A stretch of 64,000 bases of DNA, taken from contig NC_073693.1 in assembly GCF_029784155.1 (NCBI RefSeq), positions 24,030,002 to 24,094,001 of the forward strand. The letters are read 5' to 3'. Shown here one piece after another: positions 34,092 to 45,960 of the stretch. The number at the start of each line of letters is the position of its first letter. The stretch's first letter is position 1. Under the pieces are notes generated by a model. It was given only the letters and a program-made list of their open reading frames with translations, searched no databases and was not told the DNA's origin. The position numbers and the translations under genes are program-made. This DNA comes from Uranotaenia lowii (taxonomy: Eukaryota > Arthropoda > Insecta > Diptera > Culicidae).

Positions 34092-35764
34092 CCAGCAAAC
34101 ATTTTTGTAGTATATTCTTTTGCTGTTTTGATATACGTTCCATGTACACTATAGAATGATCGTATTAGAGTTGAAAAAACAGCATTTACCTACCAAAGTG
34201 GAGGCAATATACATACATAAATTTCATTTCTTTCTAAAGCGACGGAAACTAAACCAATTGGGCGCTATCCGACCCCTTATTCGTACCTATTGAAAGAATG
34301 CAAGAGAGCGCAATATTTTGCTCTCATAGCCTTCAAATAGTTGCCAAGAACAATATATTCCAGCTCTCCCATTGGTCAATGTTACTCAATTCCCATCTGA
34401 TTTTCAACCATCTGGATGCACTGCTGGTTGCAGACAGCGATGCCACACATTCCGATTTTGCAGTATTTATACTGATTTTTGGCGAATTTTTTAACAAGAA
34501 TCGGTATATACCGAGTATCGATTTTTGGCAAAACATACCGAATTACTTCAAATTTTTGAAAATTTCGTTCTAACTAAAAAATTATTTTCAAAATATTACT
34601 AAAGATATCGTTTTTTATTTTTTTTAAATTTCGAACCAATGTAATCCTAGTGCCTCATTAACCAGCAAGTCTCAGCGAAGCCAATAGCATCTTTGTCATC
34701 TATGCCAACTGCCTTGAGATCGAATCTGGATCATCGAATAACATGGTAGATTAGAGATTACAGTAGCTTAAGACGTTAATTGATCATATCTTGAAGTTGT
34801 ATGTCTAAAACTTAGGAACCAAGATAAGTGCATGCTAGTGATGAATAACACAAGTCAACAAAATCAAAAAAGTTCCGAGCTAAGCTAAGAGCTAATTTTG
34901 ATTAATTTTGTGGCGCTGATTCCAAATATTCATTTTTTTGTCTGCTCTTTTTTTCCGAGATAATTTTTGAAAATAAGTGGAAGTTTATTGAATAAATCAA
35001 GACACTTTTTGGCAAAGAGTCAAGAGTGGGTGACGCAAAATACGTCTAAGTTTGAACAGTCAAAAACCAATTTGGAGATAATTTTTTTTATCAAAATTAT
35101 CCCGGATTACAATCATATTCTTCTTCGATATTTTTTTTTTAATCCGCAAAAACGGGAATTTTTGACGAAATTTTGAAATTTTGAATTAAATTGATTTTTT
35201 TTATATTTTGAAAACCACAAGTCCAAACGTTTGAAATGCTATTCCCTTGTCTAGAGTTCAGTACAATGAATTAAGTAGCACTAAACAATAATTGTGTTTA
35301 GAGTGAATAACTAAATAAAGCCGCAGTGGACTGTCTCTTTAGCAGAATATAATAGTTTATATTATGATGTTTTAAAATCGCGATACTAGCAAAACAGCAA
35401 TTTTTTTCAATATTCTTTCAAAAACATGGTTTTAAAAGCTTCGAAAAACAAATCGTTTATTGTCACCGATTTTCGAAATTTTTATACCGTACACCGATTT
35501 TTTCGGTCTTGAAAATATTGATTTTAATGTGGCATCACTGCCGGTTGCAGAGAGAACATGACGCTGATTTTCTCACTGAAAGTCCGCACGGGAGCAAAAT
35601 CATTTCAAAATTTCAAACATGGCGGACTTTCTATCATATCCGATCTAAAATGACTTCAGACGACATTTTATACGATCTTTTCACAATGCAGTTGGAATTG
35701 CGATTCGCAAACACCTTTGTAAACGACTAAAGTTATCATTTCTGATACGATTTCATGTTTGCTG
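34092..35764. mobile_element. Dispersed element with CCAGCAAACAT ends, split by a hAT-like insertion
   Basis: The left tip CCAGCAAACAT and right tip ATGTTTGCTGG are inverted repeats. The outer parts (34,092-34,434 and 35,552-35,764) together align, in reverse, to the uninterrupted copy at 8,640-9,181. The middle is the hAT-like element described next. There is no transposase frame and the class is not identified. Confidence 0.65.
34435..35542. mobile_element. hAT-like element inside another repeat
   Basis: Ends CAGCGATGCCACA and (complemented) CAGTGATGCCACA are inverted repeats of hAT type. GGTTGCAGA occurs on both sides (34,426-34,434 and 35,543-35,551), giving an 8-9-bp TSD, with two extra C at the right junction. 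CCGATTTT-type motifs recur near both ends. About 1.1 kb, AT-rich, no transposase frame. Confidence 0.7.
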
Positions 35765-37278
35765 GGTTGCCACCGGTTGAAAACGGTAGAAATTTTCGAA
35801 AATGTCGCGAGCTATGCACTATTTTCTGAATAGAGAAAAATACATAAAAAAAGCGCATCCACAATTTTGTTTCTCTGTTGTTTATAACTTTTATGAAATT
35901 CTGCTTGTTGCAAATAAAAAATTGTTTTTTCGAATAAGTTATTTTAATTTCTTTTTAGAACTTCGAAAGTAAGTGCAGAATATTAAATTTTCGATTCGGC
36001 TTTGTTAAAAGTTAGCTTTTATTGAAAACATTATAGTTTCAAGAATTTTATATCCCTAAATACCTAAATAACGAGGAAACTTGTTTTTTCCAGATAATCA
36101 TCAATAACTAAAGTTGAAATATCTAAAAACTTTTTTCTTCGTTTGAAAACCTATAAGTTGAGTTTCAAATTAGGAAAAACTTTATTTGTTTAAAAAAAAA
36201 AACAAATGTAGAAGTAAAAATGTAATTTTAAAATCTTGAAATATCTATTTTTTCGAAGGCTCGCAAACAAACACCCTTTCCTGATGAAATCAAAGCGATT
36301 AGAAGCAAACAGATTGATTTATGTGAAAGTTCAACTTTTATCCTTAGTAAATGTATAGTTTTGGGGTATTTTTCGTTGGATTTTGAGGTAAAATTTTGAT
36401 ATTTAAAAAGGAACATTTTTCAAGAGTAAGCCAATCTAGGATATAAGGCTTAAATGCCTATCAAATGGTAAAGTTTGAAGGAAAAAACAGGGAATAGTGC
36501 GAGGGCCTAGAGAATTGAATGAAGGCCAAATTTCGTTTGTTTTTGTAGTTAAAATTGTATTAGTAATGTTAAAAAATTTAGCCCCATTTAGGCCGTTGAC
36601 CGAATACAACTATTCGGTACATCTCCAGTATTTATGTTAATATTGTATTTAAAAAACCCAACATATTTAGAACCATCGAATTCTTCTTCCATAACTTTCA
36701 ATGAAATCAATAAATTTCCAATGAAAAAGTAAATTTTTTAAGAAAAGTTTTGAAATATTCATAGTTTCCAAATATGATTCCGGATTAAAGGTCATGAATA
36801 AAATTTATTGATCACAAGAGATGGAAAGATAAGATTTCTTTTTTTACTCAGGAAACGAATTTAAAAGTCTTGCAGAATTGTACTTCGTTTTTAACAAAAT
36901 TCATACCGTTATTTAAGAAAAACTGAACCGAAAATCCAAAAAAAAGCTATATCTGAGTTGAAAAATTGACATTAGATTATCAATGTTGAAATTTTGCTAT
37001 TTGGGTTTATATACGATATTAAACTGTGCGAATTATCCAAAATTTGAGAAAAGGACATAATAATTCTGTTTTATTAGTTTTGGTGGCTGATATTTTTCGA
37101 ATATCTGAAAATTCAAATTAATCAAATTCGTAAAAGGTTTTCATTGATGTTTGATATGAATTTTCTCTCTTCTAAAATTCGAATTAAGATACTGTATCTT
37201 AATTCATTCCATAACGACCGTTAAAATTCGGAAAACCAAGTTCAGGGGATATAAAAAGATAGTTACAGCTTGAAGAGC
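35765..37278. other. AT-rich sequence, nothing recognised
   Basis: About 1.5 kb with stops in all frames and no supported repeat. AGGCCGTTGACCGAATACAA near 36,592 shares a TTCGG motif with the 60.2-61.2 kb region, too little to classify. Confidence 0.45.
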
Positions 37279-37443
37279 AACGTATTGTCAATACTGATGT
37301 TATGAAATCGCTTGGTACATCTTTGTACCTGAAAATGATCACATTTTCATATGTGATGAAAGAAATTAGAGAAACATGAACTATCAAAGAACGAAAGAAC
37401 ATAAGCCGTAAATATCATGAAAATTTCGAAAAAAATACAACGG

Positions 37444-37516
37444 CTCACCGACAGGACTCGAACCTGCAATCTCCGCTTCGGTACAACGGCGCGTTATCCA
37501 ATTCCACCACGGTGAA
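37444..37516 (-). other. tRNA-like sequence, Arg-derived, anticodon position ACC (left copy)
   Basis: Seventy-three nt on the minus strand fold into a complete cloverleaf. The acceptor is TTCACCG/CGGTGAG, the D arm includes GGAATTGGATAACGC, the anticodon stem CCGTT/AGCGG closes loop GTACCGA, the variable region is AGATT, and the T arm is GCAGG-TTCGAGT-CCTGT. The ATAACGCG...AGATT...CAGGTTCGA pattern resembles eukaryotic tRNA-Arg, but the anticodon position reads ACC. A seven-T run lies downstream (37,431-37,437). It is carried inside a mobile element, so I call it tRNA-like rather than a tRNA gene. Confidence 0.75.
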
Positions 37517-37602
37517 CGTGATGGAACCGGCGAACACGAGCAATCGAGCTCTGCCGATCAACTGCTGGACCTTCTATCGAAACACCATGTATATCCCGCA
37601 TG

Positions 37603-38408
37603 CATGGTTGCCACATGTACAGATTCATCTAGACAGGTACAGATTTTTGAGCTCATTTTTTGTACAGAATCTGTACGTACAGGTGACAGATTTTCAAAAT
37701 TTGGTACAGATTTGTACAGATTTTTGACTTATAAAATCTGAAAAAAGTTCTTCATTTGTTTTCATCCAGTTTATTGAAAAATTTATAGAAAATAAGTCAA
37801 AAATTAGCCTTTATTGTTCTGACGATAAGAGTTCAATACTGGGAAGTACACTATGGAACAATTAGATTTCCAAATTTGCTACAAATAATTAAATATCTGA
37901 TTATAATGCCCCACTAGTCATCAGTGGTTGAGGGCATTTTCTCGCAAGTAAATGTCAATTAAACCAAAGTTCGTAATCGTCTGAGTGTTGACATATTGGG
38001 CACTATTCTTAGAACGAAAAGTTATTAAAGATTAAACGGTGGATCGAAAAATTTCGTATTAAATATGACGCTCAAAAATCGTTTTAATAAAACTATGTAT
38101 AAACATCATTAACATTAGGAAGTGTTTGTTATGAAAAATATTTTTTAATGTCAGTTTTTTAAAGAGAGAAAATAAAAATGATTAAATGAGTATCACAAAA
38201 AGTGTTTAACAAAAAAAACTACTAAGTGCAATAAAGTATCTATCTTTTTTAAGATTAATAATAAGGAAACAAAATCTTCACATATCAACACATTGAATGC
38301 AGAACTTTGTTTTCTTCGGTACAGATTTTGGTACAGATTTTTGAGTTTTCGGTACAGATGGAAAAGATTTTTTCGATGAGCGGTACAGATTTCGATGTGG
38401 CAACACTG
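37603..38408. mobile_element. hAT-type element, 806 bp, TSD CCCGCATG
   Basis: CCCGCATG is perfectly duplicated at 37,595-37,602 and 38,409-38,416. The ends CATGGTTGCCACAT and (complemented) CAGTGTTGCCACAT form imperfect inverted repeats. GTACAGAT is repeated at least ten times close to both ends, clustered as expected for transposase-binding sites. Removing the element restores the pairing of the surrounding palindrome. It encodes no transposase. Confidence 0.9.
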
Positions 38409-38815
38409 CCCGCATGTGATCTTTCTTCTATTGATCTCTCTTGTTTCTCTAACCCCACCCATCGACTCGGGATTTTAGCCGAGCGAGCACATGGTCGATT
38501 GCTTCGGGTTTGCCGCAACTTACGGTCAGATGAAGAAGCAATCAGTGCCGCTCAAGGTTCCGAGCAGACCAGTTACACAGGGAGGTGTTGCTCTGTTGAA
38601 ATCAATACTGATGTTATGAAATCGCTTGGTACATCTTTGTACCTGAAAATGATCACATTTTCATATGTGATGAAAGAAATTAGATGGGTGGGGTTAGAGA
38701 AACAAGAGAGATCAATAGAAGAAAGATCACATGCGGGATATACATGGTGTTTCGATAGAAGGTCCAGCAGTTGATCGGCAGAGCTCGATTGTTCGTGTTC
38801 GCCGGTTCCATCACG

Positions 38816-38888
38816 TTCACCGTGGTGGAATTGGCTAACGCGCCGTTGTACCGAAGCGGAGATTGCAGGTTCGAGTCCTGTCGGTGAG
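38816..38888 (+). other. tRNA-like sequence, Arg-derived, anticodon position ACC (right copy)
   Basis: Differs from the left copy by one base in the D loop (GGCTAAC here, GGATAAC there). Same 73-nt cloverleaf with T33 and ACC at positions 34-36. A five-T run follows at about 38,898-38,902. Both copies read outward from the centre of the palindrome. Confidence 0.75.
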
Positions 38889-39005
38889 CCGTTGTATCTT
38901 TTTCGAAATTTTCATGATATTTACGGCTTATGTTCTTTCGTTCTTTGATAGTTCATGTTTCTCTAATTTCTTTCATCACATATGAAAATGGGAAACGTAT
39001 TGTCA

Positions 39006-39480
39006 TTTTGTCGATTTTTGATGCAAAGTGATGTGAATCGGGATCAAAGGAAAAAAATGGTTTTGAATCCTTCTCTATATTCATTCGTACTACTTGAAGA
39101 TGTATTATGAAATACCTGGTATTAACAATGCTTAACATATTTTCCGTAGGTATTTAGGTTTATGTAATTTAAAGTTTGTCATAATCTCAAAAATAAAACT
39201 AGTAGGAAGGAACTCATGCTCAGCTTCACTGACGACTTTTTTCAATACCTCACACTTAGATATTGCATCAAATCACATTCATGCGATCAAGGATTTATAG
39301 AAGAAAAATCGTTAAGAATTCATTTAACAAAAAATAGTCAAATTAATCGAATCAAAATAATTATCGTGCCAAAATAATTCAATCACCTGAAATTCATGGG
39401 AAGGCCGAATATTTAATATTCTATCGACTAATAAAGCCATAAATAATTCAGTAATACCATCTGAAAACAACTTGCTACTA
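39006..39480. other. AT-rich spacer, nothing recognised
   Basis: No supported feature. Confidence 0.45.
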
Positions 39481-40900
39481 GAACTAACTCTGCAATTACC
39501 ACCGCCATAGGATGATGTCGTCCGGACAATTGCATCACACCTGCCAAGGCACGACCTCTGCAGTTCGTTTTATTTTTATTTTACCAGCTGAAGCCTAGAT
39601 CACGATTTTTATTGAGAAGCTCGCTGACTTAACCTGCTGTAGTAGCTCGGTGGGTAAAACCATGTTATGGTTGCTTCTGTTGTTGATATTACTGCTGTAT
39701 CTGCTGATGAGGATGGGGTAAATCGGTTCTAAAGACCTAAAGACTTCCTCTTTTCTCACGGACGAGAGAGACAGATCCCTTTAACATAAAACAGCAGAAG
39801 AAAAATGAAGCAAACCCATAAAAAGCCCCCCTCTAGCAGGCCTAAGAAGCGCCAAGAAGCCAACGATCGATTTACGATCTCTTTGTTTTTCCTGGCCGAT
39901 GCGCGTCGTCGTTGTTGATCTCTCCTGTGTAGGTTCTACTAATTCAGATGTTCTCCATCATTACAACCATCCAACGCGCTCAGCCATTAGCTACATATGT
40001 AGGAGCTGAGGTAGGAATGGACTCTCGCAGAAATAATCGAGCGCGCTAAACTGCGGCAGCCAGTGTCTTGTCATTAAATTGATTAGGTCCTACTACCTAT
40101 TACCCAACTCGAGCCAGCACTCGTTTCTTTGAGCTCTCTCAGGTGTTTGCAGGCCCCCGTTTGATCGCGAACTTCCAAGGTTCCGAGATCGCGGATTTAC
40201 TGCGTCTTGTTTTCATTTCTTCTTTTCACCTAGCTTTCCGAGAATCTCTTTCAGTAGGGTTATGTGTTCTCTTTCTCTGCAGCCTGCAGCAGCAGCAGGT
40301 TCCTTGCAATCAGTGTGTTGTTTGTTACTAATCGTCTCCTCTCCTACACACTCCTCTTTGGGGTTCCTTCTTCCTTAGTTTCAGCAACACTCGGGGTATC
40401 CCCCCAGAAAGTCGTTCGCGTAACCTTTCCCTCTCTATATAGGTACACGCCATCGAGAGCATATATGTTTTCCGTTTTTGCTGTTGCACTTATTTTCGCT
40501 TTCGGTTGTGCCTTGGGGGCAATTTTTAAAGATTTTTTTACTATTAATATTTTTATTGCTGCTGTTGTTTGTTTTATCGTTCCATTCCCCCTTTAACATC
40601 CTCACAACCGCATGAAACGCACACTGTAAGTTGCCTGTCCGTTTTTTTTGCGCGATTGCATTAGTCCCGTTCGTTCGTTGCAAAATATTGCCCCTGGCGA
40701 TTTTTAACTTCGTGCGGTGCATTTTGCTCCCAAAGCAAGACGACGCGTGAGTGCGTGTTGAGAATTAAAGTTCGCCCCCTCTTTTTCCCCCTGGCTCGAT
40801 CCAATCCAAACTGAATGGACTTGATTTGACCCCATTGGATGATCGGTTGCCAGAAGAGTTCAACTTTTCAGTTTTTAGTTATTCCAGTTATTGCAGATTT
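39481..40900. other. GC-richer unique block, possible regulatory or UTR DNA
   Basis: About 1.4 kb of balanced composition with CAG repeats (CTGCAGCAGCAGCAGG near 40,285), C/T-rich runs and long hydrophobic or basic open frames (for example 110 codons at 40,264-40,596) without recognisable domains. I see no clear promoter or splice-defined exon chain. It may be 5' UTR or enhancer DNA of a gene outside the window. Confidence 0.3.
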
Positions 40901-40947
40901 TTTTTTTAACTGACAATGAAAAGTTCTAATATTTGTATGCCCATTTG

Positions 40948-41402
40948 ACTGAGTCGATTTGGGGTCATTATTCAATTTCTCAAACTCTGGGGTCTGAAAA
41001 GCTTCGTTCTGGTTCAAAACTCATCCTTGTTTTTTTTACAGAATTTTTAAGTAACGATTACATGAGTAAATTTGTACTTTTATGTATGTTTGGGAAAATT
41101 GAATATTTTGTACTGAAAAATCAACATCATTTGTGTATCTTCTATGAAACCAATCCTGTTGATGTTTTTTATGCAAATTCATAAATTCTCTTAAGGAATT
41201 TTTTCGCGGAACAACTTTGTCCAGAACCGTAACTTCGTATCTTATTGACAAAAAAGTTAAAGTTGTTTAACAGGGATATGTCTTTTGACATTGATAAAAA
41301 ATATATTCAATTGACACCCCTGCTGGGTGCTTAGCGAAGTATTGCATAACTGCTTTTCATGCAATATTTCGCGGGGCACAAGCAGTGGTGTCAATTGAAT
41401 TT
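40948..41402 (-). repeat. Second copy of the 30.3-30.8 kb inner repeat
   Basis: In reverse orientation it follows 30,371-30,826, from the GATTTGGGGTCATT motif at 40,957 and CAACTTTGTCCAGAA near 41,212 to the palindrome tip GTGTCAATTGAAT at 41,390-41,402. Its left-hand partner arm is missing: the sequence passes from the palindrome tip straight into the 9-bp array at 41,404. Confidence 0.7.
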
Positions 41403-41403
41403 A

Positions 41404-44400
41404 TTGACAATTTTGACAATTTTGACAATTTTGACAATTTTGACAATTTTGACAATTTTGACAATTTTGACAATTTTGACAATTTTGACAATTTTGACAA
41501 TTTTGACAATTTTGACAATTTTGACAATTTTGACAATTTTGACAATTTTGACAATTTTGACAATTTTGACAATTTTGACAATTTTGACAATTTTGACAAT
41601 TTTGACAATTTTGACAATTTTGACAATTTTGACAATTTTGACAATTTTGACAATTTTGACAATTTTGACAATTTTGACAATTTTGACAATTTTGACAATT
41701 TTGACAATTTTGACAATATTGACAATTTTGACAATTTTGACAATTTTGACAATTTTGACAATTTTGACAATTTTGACAATTTTGACAATTTTAACAAATT
41801 TTGACAATTTTGACAATTTTGACAATTTTGACAATTTTGACAATTTTGACAATTTTGACAATTTTGACAATTTTGACAATTTTGACAATTTTGACAATTT
41901 TGACAATTTTGACAATTTTGACAAATTTTGACAATTTTGACAATTTTGACAATTTTGACAATTTTGACAATTTTGACAATTTTGACAATTTTGACAATTT
42001 TGACAATTTTGACAATTTTGACAATTTTGACAATTTTGACAATTTTGACAATTTTGACAATTTTGACAATTTTGACAATTTTGACAATTTTGACAATTTT
42101 GACAATTTTGACAATTTTGACAATTTTGACAATTTTGACAATTTTGACAATTTTGACAATTTTGACAATTTTGACAATTTTGACAATTTTGACAATTTTG
42201 ACAATTTTGACAATTTTGACAATTTTGACAATTTTGACAATTTTGACAATTTTGACAATTTTGACAATTTTGACAATTTTGACAATTTTGACAATTTTGA
42301 CAATTTTGACAATTTTGACAATTTTGACAATTTTGACAATTTTGACAATTTTGACAATTTTGACAATTTTGACAATTTTGACAATTTTGACAATTTTGAC
42401 AATTTTGACAATTTTGACAATTTTGACAATTTTGACAATTTTGACAATTTTGACAATTTTGACAATTTTGACAATTTTGACAATTTTGACAATTTTGACA
42501 ATTTTGACAATTTTTGACAATTTTGACAATTTTGACAATTTTGACAATTTTGACAATTTTGACAATTTTTGACAATTTTGACAATTTTGACAATTTTTGA
42601 CATTTTTGACATTTTTGACAATTTTGACAATTTTGACAATTTTGACAATTTTGACAATTTTGACAATTTTGACAATTTTGACAATTTTAACAATTTTGAC
42701 AATTTTGACAATTTTGACAATTTTGACAATTTTGACAATTTTGACAATTTTGACAATTTTGACAATTTTGACAATTTTGTCAATTTTTACAATTTTGACA
42801 ATTTTGACAATTTTGACAATTTTGACAATTTTGACAATTTTGACAATTTTGACAATTTTGACAATTTTGACAATTTTGACAATTTTGACAATTTTGACAA
42901 TTTTGACAATTTTGACAATTTTGACAATTTTGACAATTTTGACAATTTTGACAATTTTGACAATTTTGACAATTTTGACAATTTTGACAATTTTGACAAT
43001 TTTGACAATTTTGACAATTTTGACAATTTTGACAATTTTGACAATTTTGACAATTTTGACAATTTTGACAATTTTGACAATTTTGACAATTTTGACAATT
43101 TTGGCAATTTTGACAATTTTGACAATTTTGACAATTTTGACAATTTTGACAATTTTGACAATTTTGACAATTTTGACAATTTTGACAATTTTGACAATTT
43201 TGACAATTTTGACAATTTTGACAATTTTGACAATTTTGACAATTTTGACAATTTTGACAATTTTGACAATTTTGACAATTTTGACAATTTTGACAATTTT
43301 GACAATTTTGACAATTTTGACAATTTTGACAATTTTGACAATTTTGACAATTTTGACAATTTTGACAATTTTGACAATTTTGTCAATTTTGTCAATTTTG
43401 ACAATTTTGACAATTTTGACAATTTTGACAATTTTGACAATTTTGACAATTTTGACAATTTTGACAATTTTGACAATTTTGACAATTTTGACAATTTTGA
43501 CAATTTTGACAATTTTGACAATTTTGACAATTTTGACAATTTTGACAATTTTGACAATTTTGACAATTTTGACAATTTTGACAATACAATTTTGACAATT
43601 TTGACAATTTTGACAATTTTGACAATTTGACAATTTTGACAATTTTGACAATTTTGACTAATTTTGACAATTTTGACAATTTTGACAATTTTGACAATTT
43701 TTGACAATTTGACAATTTTGACAATTTTGACAATTTTGACAATTTTGACAATTTTGACAATTTTGACAATTTTGACAATTTTGACAATTTTGACAATTTT
43801 GACAATTTTTTGACAATTTTGACAATTTTGACAATTTTGACAATTTTGACAATTTTGACAATTTTGAGCAATTTTGACAATTTTGACAATTTTGACAATT
43901 TTGACAATTTTGACAATTTTGACAATTTTGACAATTTTGACAATTTTGACAATTTTTGACAATTTTGACAATTTTGACAATTTTGACAATTTTGACAATT
44001 TTTGAAATTTTGACAATTTGACAATTTTGACAATTTTTGACAATTTTGGACAATTTTGACAATTTTGACAATTTTGACAATTTTGACAATTTTTGACAAT
44101 TTTGACAATTTTTGACAATTTGTTGACATTTTTGACAATTTTGACAATTTTGACAATTTTTGACAATTTTGACAATTTTGACAATTTTGACAATTTTGAC
44201 AATTTTGACAATTTTGACAATTTTGACAATTTTGACAATTTTGACAATTTTTGACAATTTTGACAATTTTGACAATTTTGACAATTTTGACAATTTTGAC
44301 AATTTTGACAATTTTGACAATTTTGACAATTTTGACAATTTTGACAATTTTGACAATTTTGACAATTTGACAATTTGACAATTTTGACAATTTTGACAAT

Positions 44401-45960
44401 TTTGACAATTTTGACAATTTTGACAATTTTGACAATTTTGACAATTTTGACAATTTTGACAATTTTGACAATTTTGACAATTTTGACAATTTGACAATTT
44501 TGACAATTTTGACAATTTTGACAATTTGAGACAATTTTGACAATTTTGACAATTTTGACAATTTTGACAATTTTGACAATTTTGACAATTTTGAAAATTT
44601 TTACCATTTTGACAATTTTGACAATTTTGACAATTTTGACAATTTTGAACAATTTTGACAATTTTGACAATTTTGACAATTTTGACAATTTTGACAATTT
44701 TGACAATTTTGATCAATTTTGACAATTTTGACAATTTTGACAATTTTGACAATTTTGACAATTTTGACAATTTTGACAATTTTGACAATTTTGACAATTT
44801 TGACAATTTTGACAATTTTGACAATTTTGACAATTTTGACAATTTTGACAATTTTGACAATTTGACAATTTTGACAATTTTGAATATTTGACAATTTTGA
44901 CAATTTTGACAATTTTGACAATTTTGACAATTTTGACAATTTTGACAATTTTGACAATTTTGACAATTTTGACAATTTTGACAATTTTGACAATTTTGAC
45001 AATTTTGACAATTTTGACAATTTTGACAATTTTGACAATTTTGACAATTTTGACAATTTTGACAATTTTGACAATTTTGACAATTTTTGACAATTTTGAC
45101 AAATTTTGACAATTTTGACAATTTTGACAATTTTGACAATTTTGACAATTTTTGACAATTTTGACAATTTTGACAATTTTGACAATTTTGACAATTTTGA
45201 CAATTTTGACAATTTTGACAATTTTGACAATTTTGACAATTTTGACAATTTTGACAATTTTGACAATTTTGACAATTTTGACAATTTTTGACAATTTTGA
45301 CAATTTTGACAATTTTGACAATTTTGACAATTTTGACAATTTTGACAATTTTTGACAATTTTGACAATTTTGACAATTTTGACAATTTTGACAATTTTGA
45401 CAATTTTGACAATTTGACAATTTTGACAATTTTGACAATTTTGACAATTTGACAATTTTGACAATTTTGACAATTGAATTTTGACAATTTTGACAATTTT
45501 GACAATTTTGACAATTTTGACAATTTGGACAATTTTGACAATTTTGACAATTTTGACAATTTTGACAATTTTGACAATTTTGACAATTTTGACAATTTTG
45601 ACAATTTTGACAATTTTGACAATTTTGACAATTTTGACAATTTGAACAATTTTGACAATTTTGACAATTTTGACAATTTTGACAATTTTGACAATTTTGA
45701 CAATTTTGACAATCTTTTGACAATTTTGACAATTTTGACAATTTTGACAATTTTGACAATTTTGACAATTTTGACAATTTTGACAATTTTGACACTTTTG
45801 ACAATTTTGACAATTTTGACAATTTTACAATTTTGACACTTTATGACAATTTTGACAATTTTGACAATTTTGACAATTTTGACAATTTTGACAATTTTGA
45901 CAATTTTGACAATTTTTGACCATTTTGACCATTTTGACAATTATGACAATTTTGACATTT
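41404..45960 (+). repeat. 9-bp tandem array TTTTGACAA, about 506 copies
   Basis: The array is 4.56 kb. From 41,404 to about 43,585 units are nearly uniform, with rare one-base insertions (for example near 41,798, 41,923 and 42,512). From 43,585 to 45,960 one-base indels and substitutions become frequent. Open frames up to 764 codons ((KIV)n, (SKL)n, (NCQ)n, (DNF)n) arise because the unit is a multiple of three and lacks stops in most frames, so I do not call genes here. Confidence 0.97.

Larger units (their letters stand above)
37291..38993. mobile_element. Palindromic element with two tRNA-like units, 12-bp TSD, split by hAT
   Basis: AACGTATTGTCA is duplicated at 37,279-37,290 and 38,994-39,005 (up to three bases may belong to the element). 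Left arm A (to 37,443), inverted tRNA-like (37,444-37,516) and inverted B segment (37,517-37,602 plus 38,417-38,462) mirror B (38,683-38,815), tRNA-like (38,816-38,888) and A (38,889-38,993). Between them lie a unique segment (38,463-38,598) and a direct copy of the left tip of A (38,599-38,682). Without the hAT insertion the element is about 0.89 kb. The arms are almost identical. No protein is encoded. The same family occurs, degenerate, near 1 kb. Confidence 0.8.

Noticed and set aside
37444..38888. Two functional tRNA-Gly(ACC) genes
   Set aside because: The fold is good, but the anticodon is atypical, the body looks Arg-derived, and both copies lie on mirrored arms of a mobile element.
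40264..40722. 110-codon hydrophobic frame as a membrane protein
   Set aside because: No recognisable family, an opposing 95-codon frame over the same bases, and no splice or start support.
41357..45940. Many open frames of 140-764 codons, (KIV)n, (SKL)n, (NCQ)n and (DNF)n
   Set aside because: Artefacts of the TTTTGACAA array. One-base indels switch between frames without any sign of selection for one frame.
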